DNA from: Streptomyces sp. SAJ15
Lineage (GTDB): Bacteria; Actinomycetota; Actinomycetes; Streptomycetales; Streptomycetaceae
Assembly (NCBI RefSeq): GCF_007595705.1
Contig: NZ_NISY01000001.1
Location: forward strand, 744,001-808,000
DNA: 64,000 nucleotides
Direction of reading: 5' to 3'
The position numbers were made by a program, and so were the translations under genes. Each line of letters starts with the position of its first letter. Positions within the stretch are counted from its first letter, which is position 1. Positions 34,073-43,232 of this stretch are shown in pieces. The notes under the pieces were generated by a model. The model saw only the letters and a list, made by a program, of their open reading frames with translations, was not told the origin of the DNA and did not search any database.

Positions 34073-35551
34073 GTGCCCTCCATGAACGACCTCGTACGCC
34101 AGCACACCGCACTCGGCGACTCCGACCTCGAATGGCTGCACCTGCTGGTCTCGGAGTGGCAGCTGCTCTCCGACCTGTCCTTCGCCGACCTCGTGCTGTG
34201 GGTCCCCACCCGGGACGGGACCCGCTACGTCTCGGTCGCGCAGATGCGTCCCAACACCGGCCCCACCTCCTACCAGGACGACATGGTCGGCCACCTCGTC
34301 CCGCGCGGGCGCCGGCCGATGCTCGACGCCGCCCTCGACGAGGGCCGGATCGTCCGCGAGGGCGATCCGGAGTGGCGGGAGGAGGTCCCGGTCCGGGTCG
34401 AGTCCATCCCGGTCCGCCGGGAGGGCCGGGTGCTCGGAGTGATCGCACGGAACACCAATCTGCTGACCGTGCGCACCCCCAGCCGGCTGGAGCTGACCTA
34501 TCTCCAGAGCGCCTCCGACCTCGCCCAGATGATCGCTGCCGGATCGTTTCCCTTCCCCGACCAGCAGGTCGACATGGACGCCTCGCCGCGCGTCGGCGAC
34601 GGACTGATCCGGCTCGACGCGGACGGGATCGTGCAGTACGCCAGCCCCAACGCCCTCTCCGCCTACCACCGGCTGGGCCTCGCCGCCGACCTGGTCGGCC
34701 ACCACCTCGGCGAGACCACCGCCGAACTGGCCCCCGCCCGCGGCCCGGTGGACGAGGCGCTGGTCAAGCTGGCCAGCGGCTGGGCGCCGCGCGCCTTCGA
34801 GGTCGAGGCCAACGACGGGGTCATCCAACTCCGCGCCATCCCGCTCAAGCCCAAGGGCACCCACATCGGCTCCCTGGTCCTGCTGCGCGACGTCACCGAG
34901 TTGCGCCGCCGCGAGCGGGAGTTGATCACCAAGGACGCCACCATCCGGGAGATCCACCACCGGGTGAAGAACAACCTCCAGACCGTGGCCGCCCTGCTGC
35001 GGCTCCAGGCCCGCCGGATGGACTCCGAGCAGGGCCGCGAGGCGCTCAACGAGGCGGTGCGCAGGGTCGGCTCGATCGCCATCGTGCACGAGACCCTGTC
35101 CCAGAACCTGGATGAGCGGGTCGAGTTCGACGAGATCGCCGACCGGGTGTTGGCCATGGTGGCCGAGATCTCCCCCGGTCGGGTGGCGGGCCGCCGCAAC
35201 GGGCGCTTCGGCATCCTCGACGCCGAGGTGGCCACCCCGCTGTCCATGGTCCTCACCGAGGTGCTGCAGAACGCCCTGGAGCACGGCTTCGGGCCGGGGG
35301 AGCAGGGCACCGTCGAGGTGTCGGCGGTGCGCGGCGGCACCCGCAGCGACAGCCGGCTGCGGGTCACGGTCCAGGACGACGGCCGCGGTCTGCCCGAGGG
35401 CTTCGACCCGCGCCGCACGGGCAACCTCGGGTTGCAGATCGTCCGGACGCTGGTGGAGGGCGAGCTCGGCGGGACCTTCGACATGCTCCCGGCCCCGGAG
35501 CGCGGCACCCGTGTGGTGCTCGACATTCCGGTACGGGTCCAGAAGCGCTGA
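34073..35551 (+). CDS. PdtaS-like histidine kinase (GAF-PAS-HisKA_2)
   Basis: A 492-residue soluble sensor kinase. An N-terminal GAF-like domain (about 1-155) is followed by a PAS domain (about 175-290), a HisKA_2 dimerisation segment with the phospho-histidine in IHHRVKNNLQTVAALLRL, and a HATPase domain (EVLQNALEHGF, DDGRGLPEGF, GNLGLQIVRTLV). The architecture equals mycobacterial PdtaS, which signals to an ANTAR-type RNA-binding response regulator. No such regulator is encoded nearby, so it is probably unlinked. GTG 34073 or ATG 34082 may start it; neither has a strong ribosome binding site. Dre-like sites upstream suggest amino-sugar control. Confidence 0.88.
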   Translation: MPSMNDLVRQHTALGDSDLEWLHLLVSEWQLLSDLSFADLVLWVPTRDGTRYVSVAQMRPNTGPTSYQDDMVGHLVPRGRRPMLDAALDEGRIVREGDPEWREEVPVRVESIPVRREGRVLGVIARNTNLLTVRTPSRLELTYLQSASDLAQMIAAGSFPFPDQQVDMDASPRVGDGLIRLDADGIVQYASPNALSAYHRLGLAADLVGHHLGETTAELAPARGPVDEALVKLASGWAPRAFEVEANDGVIQLRAIPLKPKGTHIGSLVLLRDVTELRRRERELITKDATIREIHHRVKNNLQTVAALLRLQARRMDSEQGREALNEAVRRVGSIAIVHETLSQNLDERVEFDEIADRVLAMVAEISPGRVAGRRNGRFGILDAEVATPLSMVLTEVLQNALEHGFGPGEQGTVEVSAVRGGTRSDSRLRVTVQDDGRGLPEGFDPRRTGNLGLQIVRTLVEGELGGTFDMLPAPERGTRVVLDIPVRVQKR

Positions 35552-35947
35552 CCGGCGTACGCGCGTACGAGTGCTGACGCGGGGATCGTGTCCTTGACGG
35601 ATCGACATGTCGACCCCCGGCGCGAACTCCCCGGCGGGCGAACCGGCCCTCGCGGCGCCGGTCCGCCGAACCGGCGCGCCGGCCCGCCGTGTCGCGAAGG
35701 GCCGCCCCACCGGGCGGCGTACGCCGTCGGCCGTATCGCCCGGGCCGACGCCCCGCGTCCCGAACGTCACCGAACCGCGTCCCGCACGTGATGTCACCGC
35801 CCGGCGTCCGAGAGGCCGACGCCCCACGTCGGGAAAAGCGCTGAGCCCCGGTCCGTACGGTTATCCGTACGTCTCCGGGGCTCAAAGCTCAGAGTGTTCT
35901 GCGCATCGGGGTACTGCGCGCTGCGGCTCGGGGGCCGAGGGGCTGCG
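35552..35947. other. Intergenic region between kinase and wblE
   Basis: This stretch is gene-free. It includes the palindromic TCGACATGTCGACC at 35602-35615, also seen at 42037-42050, and the terminator at 35842. No other signal was recognised. Confidence 0.5.
35842..35884. terminator. Two-tier hairpin between kinase and wblE
   Basis: The outer 10-bp stem TGAGCCCCGG/CCGGGGCTCA (35842-35851 with 35875-35884) encloses an inner 7-bp stem CGTACGG/CCGTACG. It lies between the convergent kinase and wblE genes. Confidence 0.85.
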
Positions 35948-36205
35948 TCAGGCGCTGGCGTTGCGCGCCCGGTTGCGGGCGGCGCGGCGCTTCATCGCAC
36001 GGCGCTCATCCTCGCTGAGGCCACCCCAGACACCGGAGTCCTGGCCGGACTCCAGCGCCCACTGCAGGCACTGCTCCATCACGGGGCAGCGGCGGCAGAC
36101 GGCCTTGGCTTCCTCGATCTGCAGCAGCGCAGGACCGGTGTTGCCGATGGGGAAGAACAGCTCGGGGTCTTCCTCGCGGCAAACGGCGTTGTGACGCCAG
36201 TCCAT
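35948..36205 (-). CDS. wblE: WhiB-family iron-sulfur regulator WblE
   Basis: An 85-residue WhiB-like protein. Four cysteines at 9, 37, 40 and 46 (C-x27-CRRC-x5-C) bind the [4Fe-4S] cluster; GVWGG, the sigma-contact turn, and a basic C-terminus (RRAMKRRAARNRARNASA) follow. Length and locus match S. coelicolor wblE as I recall, the orthologue of mycobacterial WhiB1, which senses nitric oxide and binds the main sigma factor. ATG 36205 follows GGAGATGGAG. It is monocistronic with a long upstream region. Confidence 0.92.
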   Translation of the reverse strand: MDWRHNAVCREEDPELFFPIGNTGPALLQIEEAKAVCRRCPVMEQCLQWALESGQDSGVWGGLSEDERRAMKRRAARNRARNASA

Positions 36206-36520
36206 GGCTGCTCCATCTCCTCGTGTTACTGAACGTTGCTTGTGAATGTGAACGCTTTCACGAATCCCTCCGCAAGGGAAGGGCCAACAACCAGTTTGGG
36301 GCTGGTGCGGTCCCGTGGGAGAGGAGGGGGTTCGGGCTCTCAAGGGGGCTTCGTGCGGCCGTCCCGATCGCCATGAAGAGATTCGCAAACCTCGGCGGCG
36401 GATACAACCCCTTCCAGCAAGTTTTTTTTGATTCCTTGGTGTCGGTTGAGTCACAGCCGTACTTCCAGGGGGTGGAGGGCAGGCTAAACGTTCGACTAAA
36501 AGGACTTTAGGGCTTACCGC
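36206..36520. promoter_or_regulatory. Long upstream region of wblE with a 14-bp inverted repeat
   Basis: GTGAACGCTTTCAC (36248-36261) is a near-perfect inverted repeat 43 bp upstream of the wblE ATG and overlaps TGTGAATGTGAAC. The region is AT-richer than its surroundings (for example a T run at 36421-36430). I could not place a confident -35/-10 pair. Confidence 0.45.
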
Positions 36521-37489
36521 TCACACAATCACACGCAGTGCACGGCGTACGCCTGTGAACGTCACACTCGTACGCAGCCCCAGGTGGTCACCGTCCATCT
36601 GGAAGGGCAGTGGAACCTGCGATTGCAAGGTGAAGTCCGTCAGATCGTGTCCCGAGACCACATGCTTGCCGCGGGGGCCGCGCTCGGGGGTGGAGGTCAC
36701 CAGCTGGGTGCCGTAGCGGGCCACCGCGGACGTCGACAGCTTGGTGAGTCCGAGCACGTCAAGGGCGGTGTCGAAGGACGCCTCCGGCGACGCGTACAGC
36801 GGGCGGTTGCCCAGGTAGGTGTACGGCGAGGTGTTACAGACTATGGACAGCACCAGCTCCTCGACCGGGTCCTCGCCCGGTCGGTTGAGCGTGATCACGC
36901 CATTTCGGCGGTGGGGCTCGCTGAGGTACTGCCGTACGACCTGTCTCACATACAGCGCGTGCGTCGACCGCTTGCCGCGCTCGCGGTGCTGTTCGACCCG
37001 GCCCACCACGCCCGCGTCGAACCCGAACCCGGCGCAGAAGGTGAACCAGCGGGCCGGCACCGCCTCGTCCCGGGTGCCCGGCGTGCCGCCGGCGAGGCCC
37101 AGGCCCACCGTGCGCTCGCTGCCGTCGCGCAGCGCGTCCAGCAGGGCGCCGGTCGCCTCGACGACGTCGTTGGGCAGCCCGAGGGCGCGCGCGAAGACGT
37201 TGGTGGAGCCGCCGGGGACCACGGCGAGGCGCGGCAGCGCGTCGGGGGCCGGGCCGTCATGGAGCAGACCGTTGACCACCTCGTTGACCGTGCCGTCGCC
37301 GCCGAGGGCCACCACGAGCTCATAGGTGCCGCTCTCGGCCGCCTGGCGGGCGAGGTCGCGGGCGTGGCCGCGGTACTCGGTGGTGGCGACGTCCAGCTTC
37401 AGATCGCTGGCGAGGGCGTGGATCAACACGTCGCGGGTGCGTGCACTGGTGGTGGTTGCTGCCGGATTGACCACGAGGAGTGCGCGCAT
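36521..37489 (-). CDS. Diacylglycerol-kinase-family lipid kinase
   Basis: A 322-residue member of the DAGK catalytic family. It has the nucleotide-binding VVALGGDGTVNEVVNGLL (near residue 58), then PGGSTNVFARALGLP and a C-terminal lobe with FCAGFGFDAGVV. Members phosphorylate diacylglycerol, sphingoid bases or other lipids with ATP; the substrate is not evident. Start ATG 37489 (MRALLVVNPAA) agrees with the family N-terminus. It diverges from a small membrane protein gene. Confidence 0.88.
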   Translation of the reverse strand: MRALLVVNPAATTTSARTRDVLIHALASDLKLDVATTEYRGHARDLARQAAESGTYELVVALGGDGTVNEVVNGLLHDGPAPDALPRLAVVPGGSTNVFARALGLPNDVVEATGALLDALRDGSERTVGLGLAGGTPGTRDEAVPARWFTFCAGFGFDAGVVGRVEQHRERGKRSTHALYVRQVVRQYLSEPHRRNGVITLNRPGEDPVEELVLSIVCNTSPYTYLGNRPLYASPEASFDTALDVLGLTKLSTSAVARYGTQLVTSTPERGPRGKHVVSGHDLTDFTLQSQVPLPFQMDGDHLGLRTSVTFTGVRRALRVIV

Positions 37490-37570
37490 GCGAAAAGCCT
37501 ACCTACCTGCCGGTACCGGCAATCCCCCGGGGCGGCCCCCGTCCCCCGCGGTGCGGGCTACCCTGCTGAG

Positions 37571-38176
37571 GTGAGCAGGAAGAAGTCCGCCCCCGCGAAG
37601 TCCGCCCCCGGCAAGCCCGGCGCGGCGTCGTCCACCGCCGTGAAGACCGGCGCGAAGGCCACTGCCGCGAAGACCGCCGCGAAGACCGCTGCCGGTGGGA
37701 GCGCCTCCGGAGCCTCGGCGGCCGGCCGGGTTCCGCGTCAGGAAGCGGCCGGTACGGCCGGCGCGGACGTCGCCTCCGCCCCCAGCGGCCCGCGGCCGCG
37801 GCGGGTGACCGCGGCCGCCCTGCTCTCCGCGGTCGAGGGCGCGGTGCTCATCGGCTTCGGCGTCTATCTGCTGATCATGGGGATCATCGGCGATCCGGAG
37901 AGTCCGCAGCAGGCGGAGATGCTCGCGCTGACCGTGCTCGCCCTCGCGCTGATCCCGCTGGCCGCCGCCCGCGGGCTGTGGCGGCGCCGCAGCTGGAGCC
38001 GCGGGCCCGCCATGATCACTCAGATCATGGCGCTCCCGGTGGCCTGGACGCTGGTCCAGAACGGCGGCCTGCTCATCGCCATCGGCGTGGTGACCGCCGC
38101 GGTCGCCCTCGCCGTGCTGGCGCTGCTGATCAACCCGACGGCCACCGAGGCCCTGGGCATCGGCCCCCGGGCCTGA
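37571..38176 (+). CDS. Membrane protein with Lys/Ala-rich N-terminal tail
   Basis: A 201-residue protein. Residues 1-85 are a disordered-looking tail of KxAxAKTAAKTAA type, like the tails of actinobacterial HU and histone-H1-like proteins. About 85-200 hold four membrane segments (ALLSAVEGAVLIGFGVYLLI onward). Function unknown. GTG 37571 has no ribosome binding site. A -10-like TACCCT lies 7 bp upstream (37559-37564), so the message may be leaderless. Confidence 0.72.
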   Translation: MSRKKSAPAKSAPGKPGAASSTAVKTGAKATAAKTAAKTAAGGSASGASAAGRVPRQEAAGTAGADVASAPSGPRPRRVTAAALLSAVEGAVLIGFGVYLLIMGIIGDPESPQQAEMLALTVLALALIPLAAARGLWRRRSWSRGPAMITQIMALPVAWTLVQNGGLLIAIGVVTAAVALAVLALLINPTATEALGIGPRA

Positions 38177-38293
38177 GGGGCCGGCCGCTCCACGCATCGG
38201 GGCCGCACGGCCCGGGGCCCCGTCGCACCTCGTTCTCCCCCGTCGCTCCGCCACGAGGATCGCTTGCCCGCGAGGATCACTCCTGCACCAGGA

Positions 38294-39205
38294 TCACTCC
38301 TCCACGAGGAGCTTCTCCCGGAGCTGGGCCAGGGTGCGGGCCAGCAGCCGGGAGACGTGCATCTGGGAGATGCCGACCTCCTGGGCGATCTGCGACTGGG
38401 TCATGTTCCCGAAGAAGCGCAGCAGCAGGATCTTCTTCTCGCGCGGTGGCAGGTCCTCCAGCAGCGGCTTGAGGGACTCCCGGTACTCGACGCCCTCCAG
38501 GGCCTCGTCCTCCGCGCCCAGGGTGTCCGCGACCGCCGGCGACTCGTCGTCGGTGTCCGGGACGTCCAGTGACAGCGTGCTGTACGCGTTGGCCGACTCC
38601 AGGCCCTCCAGCACCTCCTCCTCGGAGATGCTCAGGTGCTCGGCCAGCTCGTGCACGGTGGGGGCGCGGCCGTGTCGCTGGGACAGCTCGGCGGTGGCGG
38701 TGGTGAGCGACAGCCGCAGCTCCTGGAGCCGGCGCGGCACCCGCACCGCCCAGCCCTTGTCGCGGAAGTGGCGCTTGATCTCGCCGACCACGGTGGGGGT
38801 CGCGTACGTGGAGAACTCCACGCCGCGGTCCGGGTCGAACCGGTCCACCGACTTGATCAGACCGATCGTGGCGACCTGGGTGAGGTCGTCCAGCGGCTCC
38901 CCGCGGTTGCGGAAGCGGCGGGCCAGGTGCTCCACCAGCGGCAGGTGCATCCGCACCAGGTGGTTGCGCAGCTCGGCGCGCTCCGCGGAGCCCTCCGGGA
39001 GTGTGCGCAGCTCGACGAAGAGGGCCCGCGCGCCGCTGCGGTCGTGCGGGTCCTGCTGCTGCCACGTCTCGTGCTGGTGCTGGTCCATGTGGTCCGCCCG
39101 CTCTGGTCGGTCGCCTGCGGCCTCCTCCTGGTCCGCGGGTTGCGGCCGGGCGGGCTGCTGCGGGATGGCCGGGGTACGCACTCCCCGCGATGATGCGGTG
39201 CTCAC
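38294..39205 (-). CDS. sigH: SigB/SigF-family sigma factor, SigH-like
   Basis: A 303-residue group 3 sigma factor. Region 2 (VEHLARRFRNRGEPLDDLTQ, VEFSTYATPTVVGEIKRHFR), region 3 (APTVHELAEHLSISEEEV) and region 4 (SQIAQEVGISQMHVSRLLAR) are complete. The family drives general and osmotic stress and development genes in Streptomyces. By position next to wblE and an anti-sigma gene it corresponds to S. coelicolor sigH. The first 60 residues are Gln/Pro/Ala-rich, and an internal ATG (MDQHQHETW, residue 40) could give a shorter form. It lies 16 bp after the anti-sigma gene. Confidence 0.88.
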   Translation of the reverse strand: MSTASSRGVRTPAIPQQPARPQPADQEEAAGDRPERADHMDQHQHETWQQQDPHDRSGARALFVELRTLPEGSAERAELRNHLVRMHLPLVEHLARRFRNRGEPLDDLTQVATIGLIKSVDRFDPDRGVEFSTYATPTVVGEIKRHFRDKGWAVRVPRRLQELRLSLTTATAELSQRHGRAPTVHELAEHLSISEEEVLEGLESANAYSTLSLDVPDTDDESPAVADTLGAEDEALEGVEYRESLKPLLEDLPPREKKILLLRFFGNMTQSQIAQEVGISQMHVSRLLARTLAQLREKLLVEE

Positions 39206-39221
39206 GGAGCCCCCCTTTCCG

Positions 39222-39635
39222 TCACGGCTGTCCGGGGCCGACGCCGCGCTCCTTGTACAGGCTGATGCTGACCGTGCGGTCCTCGGCGACGCTGGAGTCG
39301 ACCTTGCCGGCCAGTGCGGAGAGCACCGTCCAGGCGAAGGTGTCGCGCTCGGGGGCGCGACCGTCCGTGGTCGGAGCCGAGACGGTCACCTGCAAGGCGT
39401 CGTCGATCAGGCGGAAAACGCAGCTCAGCACCGAGCCGGGCACGGCCTGCTGCAGCAGGATCGCGCAGGCCTCGTCGACGGCGATGCGCAGATCCTCGAT
39501 CTCGTCGAGGGTGAAGTCCAAGCGGGCCGCGAGGCCGGCTGTCGCCGTCCGCAGCACCGACAGATAGGCACCCGCAGCGGGCAGCCGGACTTCCACGAAG
39601 TCCTGGGTCCCGGGCTCGCCTGCGATCTGGGACAC
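39222..39635 (-). CDS. prsH: Anti-sigma factor, RsbW-like serine kinase fold
   Basis: A 137-residue HATPase-type anti-sigma factor expected to bind and silence the sigma factor encoded 16 bp downstream. The N-box region (LDEIEDLRIAVDEACAILLQ) is typical. The C-terminal G boxes are weak, as in many actinobacterial members. GTG 39635 is chosen because GGAGG lies 5 bases upstream; TTG 39647 would add four residues and overlap that site. The name prsH (also ushX) rests on recalled S. coelicolor synteny. Confidence 0.85.
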   Translation of the reverse strand: MSQIAGEPGTQDFVEVRLPAAGAYLSVLRTATAGLAARLDFTLDEIEDLRIAVDEACAILLQQAVPGSVLSCVFRLIDDALQVTVSAPTTDGRAPERDTFAWTVLSALAGKVDSSVAEDRTVSISLYKERGVGPGQP

Positions 39636-40091
39636 CCTCACCTCCAAGGTGGCAAAGCTGGTTGAGCCGAGCTGACACGAGCGCCGACTGCGCCCCCATG
39701 GTCAAGGGATTAACGGTCGAGCGCGGCACATGGTTCGGCTGCGACGCTATCGCGATCTGCGGCCCGCTGTCGCCCGGACGGAGCAGGGCTCCCGCCGTGA
39801 GCGAGGTCGGCCCGACAGCCCGCGATGTCACTCATGGTAAGACCCTGAGTACGGAACGTGGCTAGGGGTTGTGGGTCTCAATTCGAAAGCGATGTCGTTT
39901 CGTTGATCGTTTGTTCGTCGGCGTGGAACGCGCCGCGGTTCACCGCCGGGGTTGCCTCCGCCTCCCCGTCGCCGGTCGCTCGCCGCGCACCTCCCCGCGC
40001 CGGACAGTCCGCCACGTCCCCTGATGCCGAGCGGATCATGTAAGGGAAGGCTACCCGGCGCCACCGGCCCCGCGGCAGGTGTCGGCGCGGC
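39636..40091. promoter_or_regulatory. Upstream region of the anti-sigma/sigma operon
   Basis: These 456 bp separate the anti-sigma start from the zinc-finger gene stop and must hold the operon promoter or promoters. S. coelicolor sigH is known for several promoters. I could not fit a convincing SigB-type GTTT/GGGTA pair or other box. No gene is visible. Confidence 0.45.
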
Positions 40092-40352
40092 TCAGATCAG
40101 CCGCTGATCCGAGTAGCACCAGCGCCAGCTCTCGCCCGGCTCGAAGCTGCGCATCACCGGATGCCCGGTCTCCGTGAAGTGCCGGGTGGCGTGCCGGTGC
40201 GGGGAGGAGTCACAGCATCCGACGTGCCCGCAGGTCAGGCACAGCCGCAGCTGCACCGGGTGGCTGCCGACGGCCAGGCACTCCGGGCAGCTCTCCGTCA
40301 GCGGCTCCGGTTCGGGGCGCGGCAGTTCGGCCAGGTGCGGGCACTCGCTCAT
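40092..40352 (-). CDS. UBP-type zinc-finger protein
   Basis: An 86-residue protein that is essentially one zinc-finger of the ubiquitin-hydrolase type. Its ligands are in ESCPECLA, LCLTCGHVGCCDSS and HRHATRHFTETGHP. In bacteria no ubiquitin is present; such small proteins are common in actinobacteria with unknown ligand, perhaps a protein C-terminus. Start 40352 (MSECPHLAEL) is chosen over the longer frame, whose N-terminus is antisense to the antiporter. Divergent from the antiporter by 67 bp. Confidence 0.85.
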   Translation of the reverse strand: MSECPHLAELPRPEPEPLTESCPECLAVGSHPVQLRLCLTCGHVGCCDSSPHRHATRHFTETGHPVMRSFEPGESWRWCYSDQRLI

Positions 40353-40419
40353 GATGGCCAGGTTAGACACCGGGACGCGGTGGGCGACCGCGAAGACGAT
40401 CAGGGGGACGGGCCGAGCG

Positions 40420-42021
40420 ATGGACGCCACTCCACTCCTGCTGCTGGTCGCGGGCAGCGCCGCCGTCGCGGGCGCGGCCCGCCGCACCCCCGTCTCCGCG
40501 CCGCTGCTGCTGGTCGCGGCCGGGCTGGCCGCCTCCTACCTGCCCGGCGTGCCGGAGTACACCCTGGACCCGCACGTCATACTGCCGCTGGTGCTGCCGC
40601 CCCTGCTGCACACCGCCGCGCTGGACAGCTCGTACCTCGCGCTGCGCGCCAACCTCCGGCCGGTCGCGCTGCTCTCGGTCGGCTACGTGCTCTTCGCCAC
40701 GCTCGTCGTCGGTTGGATCGTCTATCTGGTGGTGCCGGACCTGCCGCTGACCGCCGCGCTGGTGCTGGGCGCGGTGATCGCCCCGCCGGACGCCGTCGCG
40801 GCCACCGCCATCGCCCGCCGCGCGGGGCTGCCGCACCGGATCACCACCATCCTCCAGGGCGAGTCCCTGGTGAACGACGCCACCGCGATCACCGCCTACA
40901 AGGTCGCGCTGGCGGCGGCGGTGGGGGAGGGGGCCACCTGGGCCGACGGGCTCCGGGAGTTCGCGCTGGCCGCGGTCGGCGGGGTCGGGGTCGGCCTGGT
41001 CCTGATGGTGCCGCTGCACGGGCTGCGCACCCGGCTGACCGATCCGCTGCTCCAGAACACCCTCTCCCTCCTCATCCCCTTCGTGGCCTACACGGTCGCC
41101 GAGGAGGTCGGGGCCTCCGGAGTGCTGGCGGTGGTGGTGGTCGCGCTCTATCTGGGCCACCGCGCCTGGCAGGTCGACTTCGCCACCCGCCTCCAGGAGG
41201 CGGCGGTGTGGCGGATGGTCGCCTTCCTGTTGGAGTCGGCGGTGTTCGCGCTCATCGGTCTGCAGTTGCCCGTGGTCCTCGGCGGCCTGGACGCCTACGG
41301 GACGGGGGCGGCGGTCTGGTACGCGGTGGTCCTCTTCCTCGCCGTCGTCGTCGTGCGGTTCGTCTGGGTCTTCCCCGCGACCTTCGTCCCCCGCGCCCTC
41401 TCCTCCCGCGTCCGCGAGCGCGAGCCCGGGGTGGACTGGACCGCCCCGCTGATCGTCGGCTGGGCCGGGATGCGCGGGGTGGTCTCGCTCGCCATCGCCT
41501 TCTCCATTCCGCGGGTGGTGCACGGCGGCGGGGACTTCCCGGCCCGCAACCTCATCCTGTTCCTGACCTTCACCACCGTGATCGGCACCCTGGTCGTCCA
41601 GGGGCTCACCCTGCCGCCGCTGATCCGCGTGCTGCCGCTGCCCGTCCGCGACAGCCGGGCCGAGACCCTCGCCGAGGCCCAGGCCCAGAGCGAAGCGTCG
41701 CGCGCCGCCGAGCGACGCCTGAACGAGCTGCTGGCCGACGAGCGCAACGCTCTGCCGGCGCCGCTCGCCCAGCGGCTCCGCGCGGTGCTGGAGCGGCGCC
41801 GCAACTCGGTGTGGGAGCGGTTGGGCGCCGTCAACGAGCAGACCGGCGAGTCGGTGGACGCCACCTACCGTCGACTCGCGCGGGAGGCGATCGAGGCGGA
41901 GCGGGAGGTCTTCGTGGAGCTGCGCAACGAACGGCGGATCGACGACGAGATGCTGCGGACCCTGCTGCGCCGGCTCGACCTGGAGGAGGCGGCGGCACAC
42001 CGCGAGGAGGTGGCCGAGTAG
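40420..42021 (+). CDS. CPA1-family Na+/H+ antiporter
   Basis: A 533-residue monovalent cation:proton antiporter with about 12 membrane segments. Ion-site motifs are GAVIAPPDAVAATAIA and GESLVNDATAI, and the late conserved arginine region is GWAGMRGVVSLAIAFSIP. A charged cytoplasmic tail (about 410-533) carries heptad-like segments. Probably maintains internal pH or sodium balance. ATG 40420 follows CAGGGGGA. Confidence 0.92.
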   Translation: MDATPLLLLVAGSAAVAGAARRTPVSAPLLLVAAGLAASYLPGVPEYTLDPHVILPLVLPPLLHTAALDSSYLALRANLRPVALLSVGYVLFATLVVGWIVYLVVPDLPLTAALVLGAVIAPPDAVAATAIARRAGLPHRITTILQGESLVNDATAITAYKVALAAAVGEGATWADGLREFALAAVGGVGVGLVLMVPLHGLRTRLTDPLLQNTLSLLIPFVAYTVAEEVGASGVLAVVVVALYLGHRAWQVDFATRLQEAAVWRMVAFLLESAVFALIGLQLPVVLGGLDAYGTGAAVWYAVVLFLAVVVVRFVWVFPATFVPRALSSRVREREPGVDWTAPLIVGWAGMRGVVSLAIAFSIPRVVHGGGDFPARNLILFLTFTTVIGTLVVQGLTLPPLIRVLPLPVRDSRAETLAEAQAQSEASRAAERRLNELLADERNALPAPLAQRLRAVLERRRNSVWERLGAVNEQTGESVDATYRRLAREAIEAEREVFVELRNERRIDDEMLRTLLRRLDLEEAAAHREEVAE

Positions 42022-42035
42022 TCGACCACCGGGCA

Positions 42036-42049
42036 GTCGACATGTCGAC
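42036..42049. repeat. Perfect palindrome GTCGACATGTCGAC
   Basis: A 14-bp perfect palindrome lies between the convergent antiporter and PLP genes, and the sequence TCGACATGTCGACC also occurs at 35602. It is too short for a convincing terminator; a partial GTCGACGTGTCGG copy follows at 42062. Confidence 0.6.
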
Positions 42050-42114
42050 CGGGCCTGCCAGTCGACGTGTCGGCGGGGACCGAGACCCGTTCCGGTGAGG
42101 GTGCCGTGCGGGGG

Positions 42115-43068
42115 TCAGGCGGGCGGGCCCGGCTCCGGGGCGCCGGTGATCACCGCGGCGACGGTGGTGCCCGGCGTCAAGGCGCCCTCCTCGGCCAGCA
42201 CGGTCAGCCCGTACAGCATCTTGGCCACGTAAACGCGCTCCGGCGACAGCCCGTGCCGGGCGGCGAAGTCCGAGGCGAAGGCGTCGAGTTCCGGGGTCTG
42301 TCGGGCGTAGCCGCCCCCGTGGAAGCGGTCCTCCAGCCGCCAGTCGCCGGTGCGGGCGCCGAACGCCGCGCGTTGGAGCCGCTCCGCCTCCGCGTCGAGG
42401 AAGCCGCCCCTGAGGACGGGAAAGCCGATCGCGCGCTGCCCCGGTGCCAGTCCGGCGGCGAGTCCGGCCAGCGTGCCACCGGTGCCGCAGGCCACGCCCA
42501 CCACCTCGGCCAGCCCGCGCAGCTCGCGCCCGAGCTCGGCGCACCCGTGCACGGCCGCGGCGTTGCTGCCGCCCTCGGGCAGCGGGGCGAAGGCGCCGAA
42601 GCGCTCGCGGAGCGCGTCCAGCAGCAGCGGGTCCGTGCGCCGCCGGTACTCCGCGCGGCTGACGAAGTGCAGCCGCATGCCGTCGGCCGCGCAGCGCGCC
42701 AGGGACGGGTTGAGCGGCCGGTCGGCCAGCTCCTCGCCGCGCACCACGCCGATCGTGGCGAAGCCGAGCAGCCGCCCGGCCGCGGCCGTGGCCCGCAGAT
42801 GGTTGGAGTACGCGCCGCCGAAGGTGAGCAGCGTGGAGTGCCCCGCCGCCGCGGCGGCGCGCAGGTTCGGAACCAGCTTCCGCCACTTGTTACCGGGAAT
42901 GTCCGGATGTATGAGGTCGTCGCGCTTGAGGAGCAGGCGGACGCCGCGGCGTGCGAAGCGCTCGTCCTCGATCTCCTGGAGCGGGGAGGGCAGCCGCGGC
43001 CGCAGCACGTCGGGGTCGGCGAGGTCGCCGGGGTCGACGGGGTCGATCGGCGCGGTGGGGCTGGTCAC
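42115..43068 (-). CDS. PLP enzyme, ACC deaminase/D-cysteine desulfhydrase family
   Basis: A 317-residue fold-type II PLP enzyme. The Schiff-base lysine is Lys61 in PGNKWRKLVPNL, followed by the substrate loop TFGGAYSNHLRATAAAG and the phosphate-binding GTGGTLAGLAAG. Family members act on 1-aminocyclopropane-1-carboxylate or on D-cysteine. Sequence inspection cannot tell which; desulfhydrase activity is the commoner bacterial function. GTG 43068 is the first in-frame start without conflict. Convergent with the antiporter. Confidence 0.88.
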   Translation of the reverse strand: MTSPTAPIDPVDPGDLADPDVLRPRLPSPLQEIEDERFARRGVRLLLKRDDLIHPDIPGNKWRKLVPNLRAAAAAGHSTLLTFGGAYSNHLRATAAAGRLLGFATIGVVRGEELADRPLNPSLARCAADGMRLHFVSRAEYRRRTDPLLLDALRERFGAFAPLPEGGSNAAAVHGCAELGRELRGLAEVVGVACGTGGTLAGLAAGLAPGQRAIGFPVLRGGFLDAEAERLQRAAFGARTGDWRLEDRFHGGGYARQTPELDAFASDFAARHGLSPERVYVAKMLYGLTVLAEEGALTPGTTVAAVITGAPEPGPPA

Positions 43069-43232
43069 CCGCCCATTGTCACGCGGGCACCGTGCCCCCG
43101 CCTCGGGCCCGGGAGCCGTACGGTCGTCGCGGGCCGTGGTCAGGTCGTGGTCGGGTCGTGCCCGCCCGTTCCGCCGGGGGGCGCTCCCAGCGGTAGCCGG
43201 GGGAGGAAGGACCGCCCGCGACCCGGTGTCGG

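Noticed and set aside
39636..40091. SigB-type promoter before the anti-sigma gene
   Set aside because: I found GGGTCT-like words but no GTTT box at the right distance, so no promoter is called.
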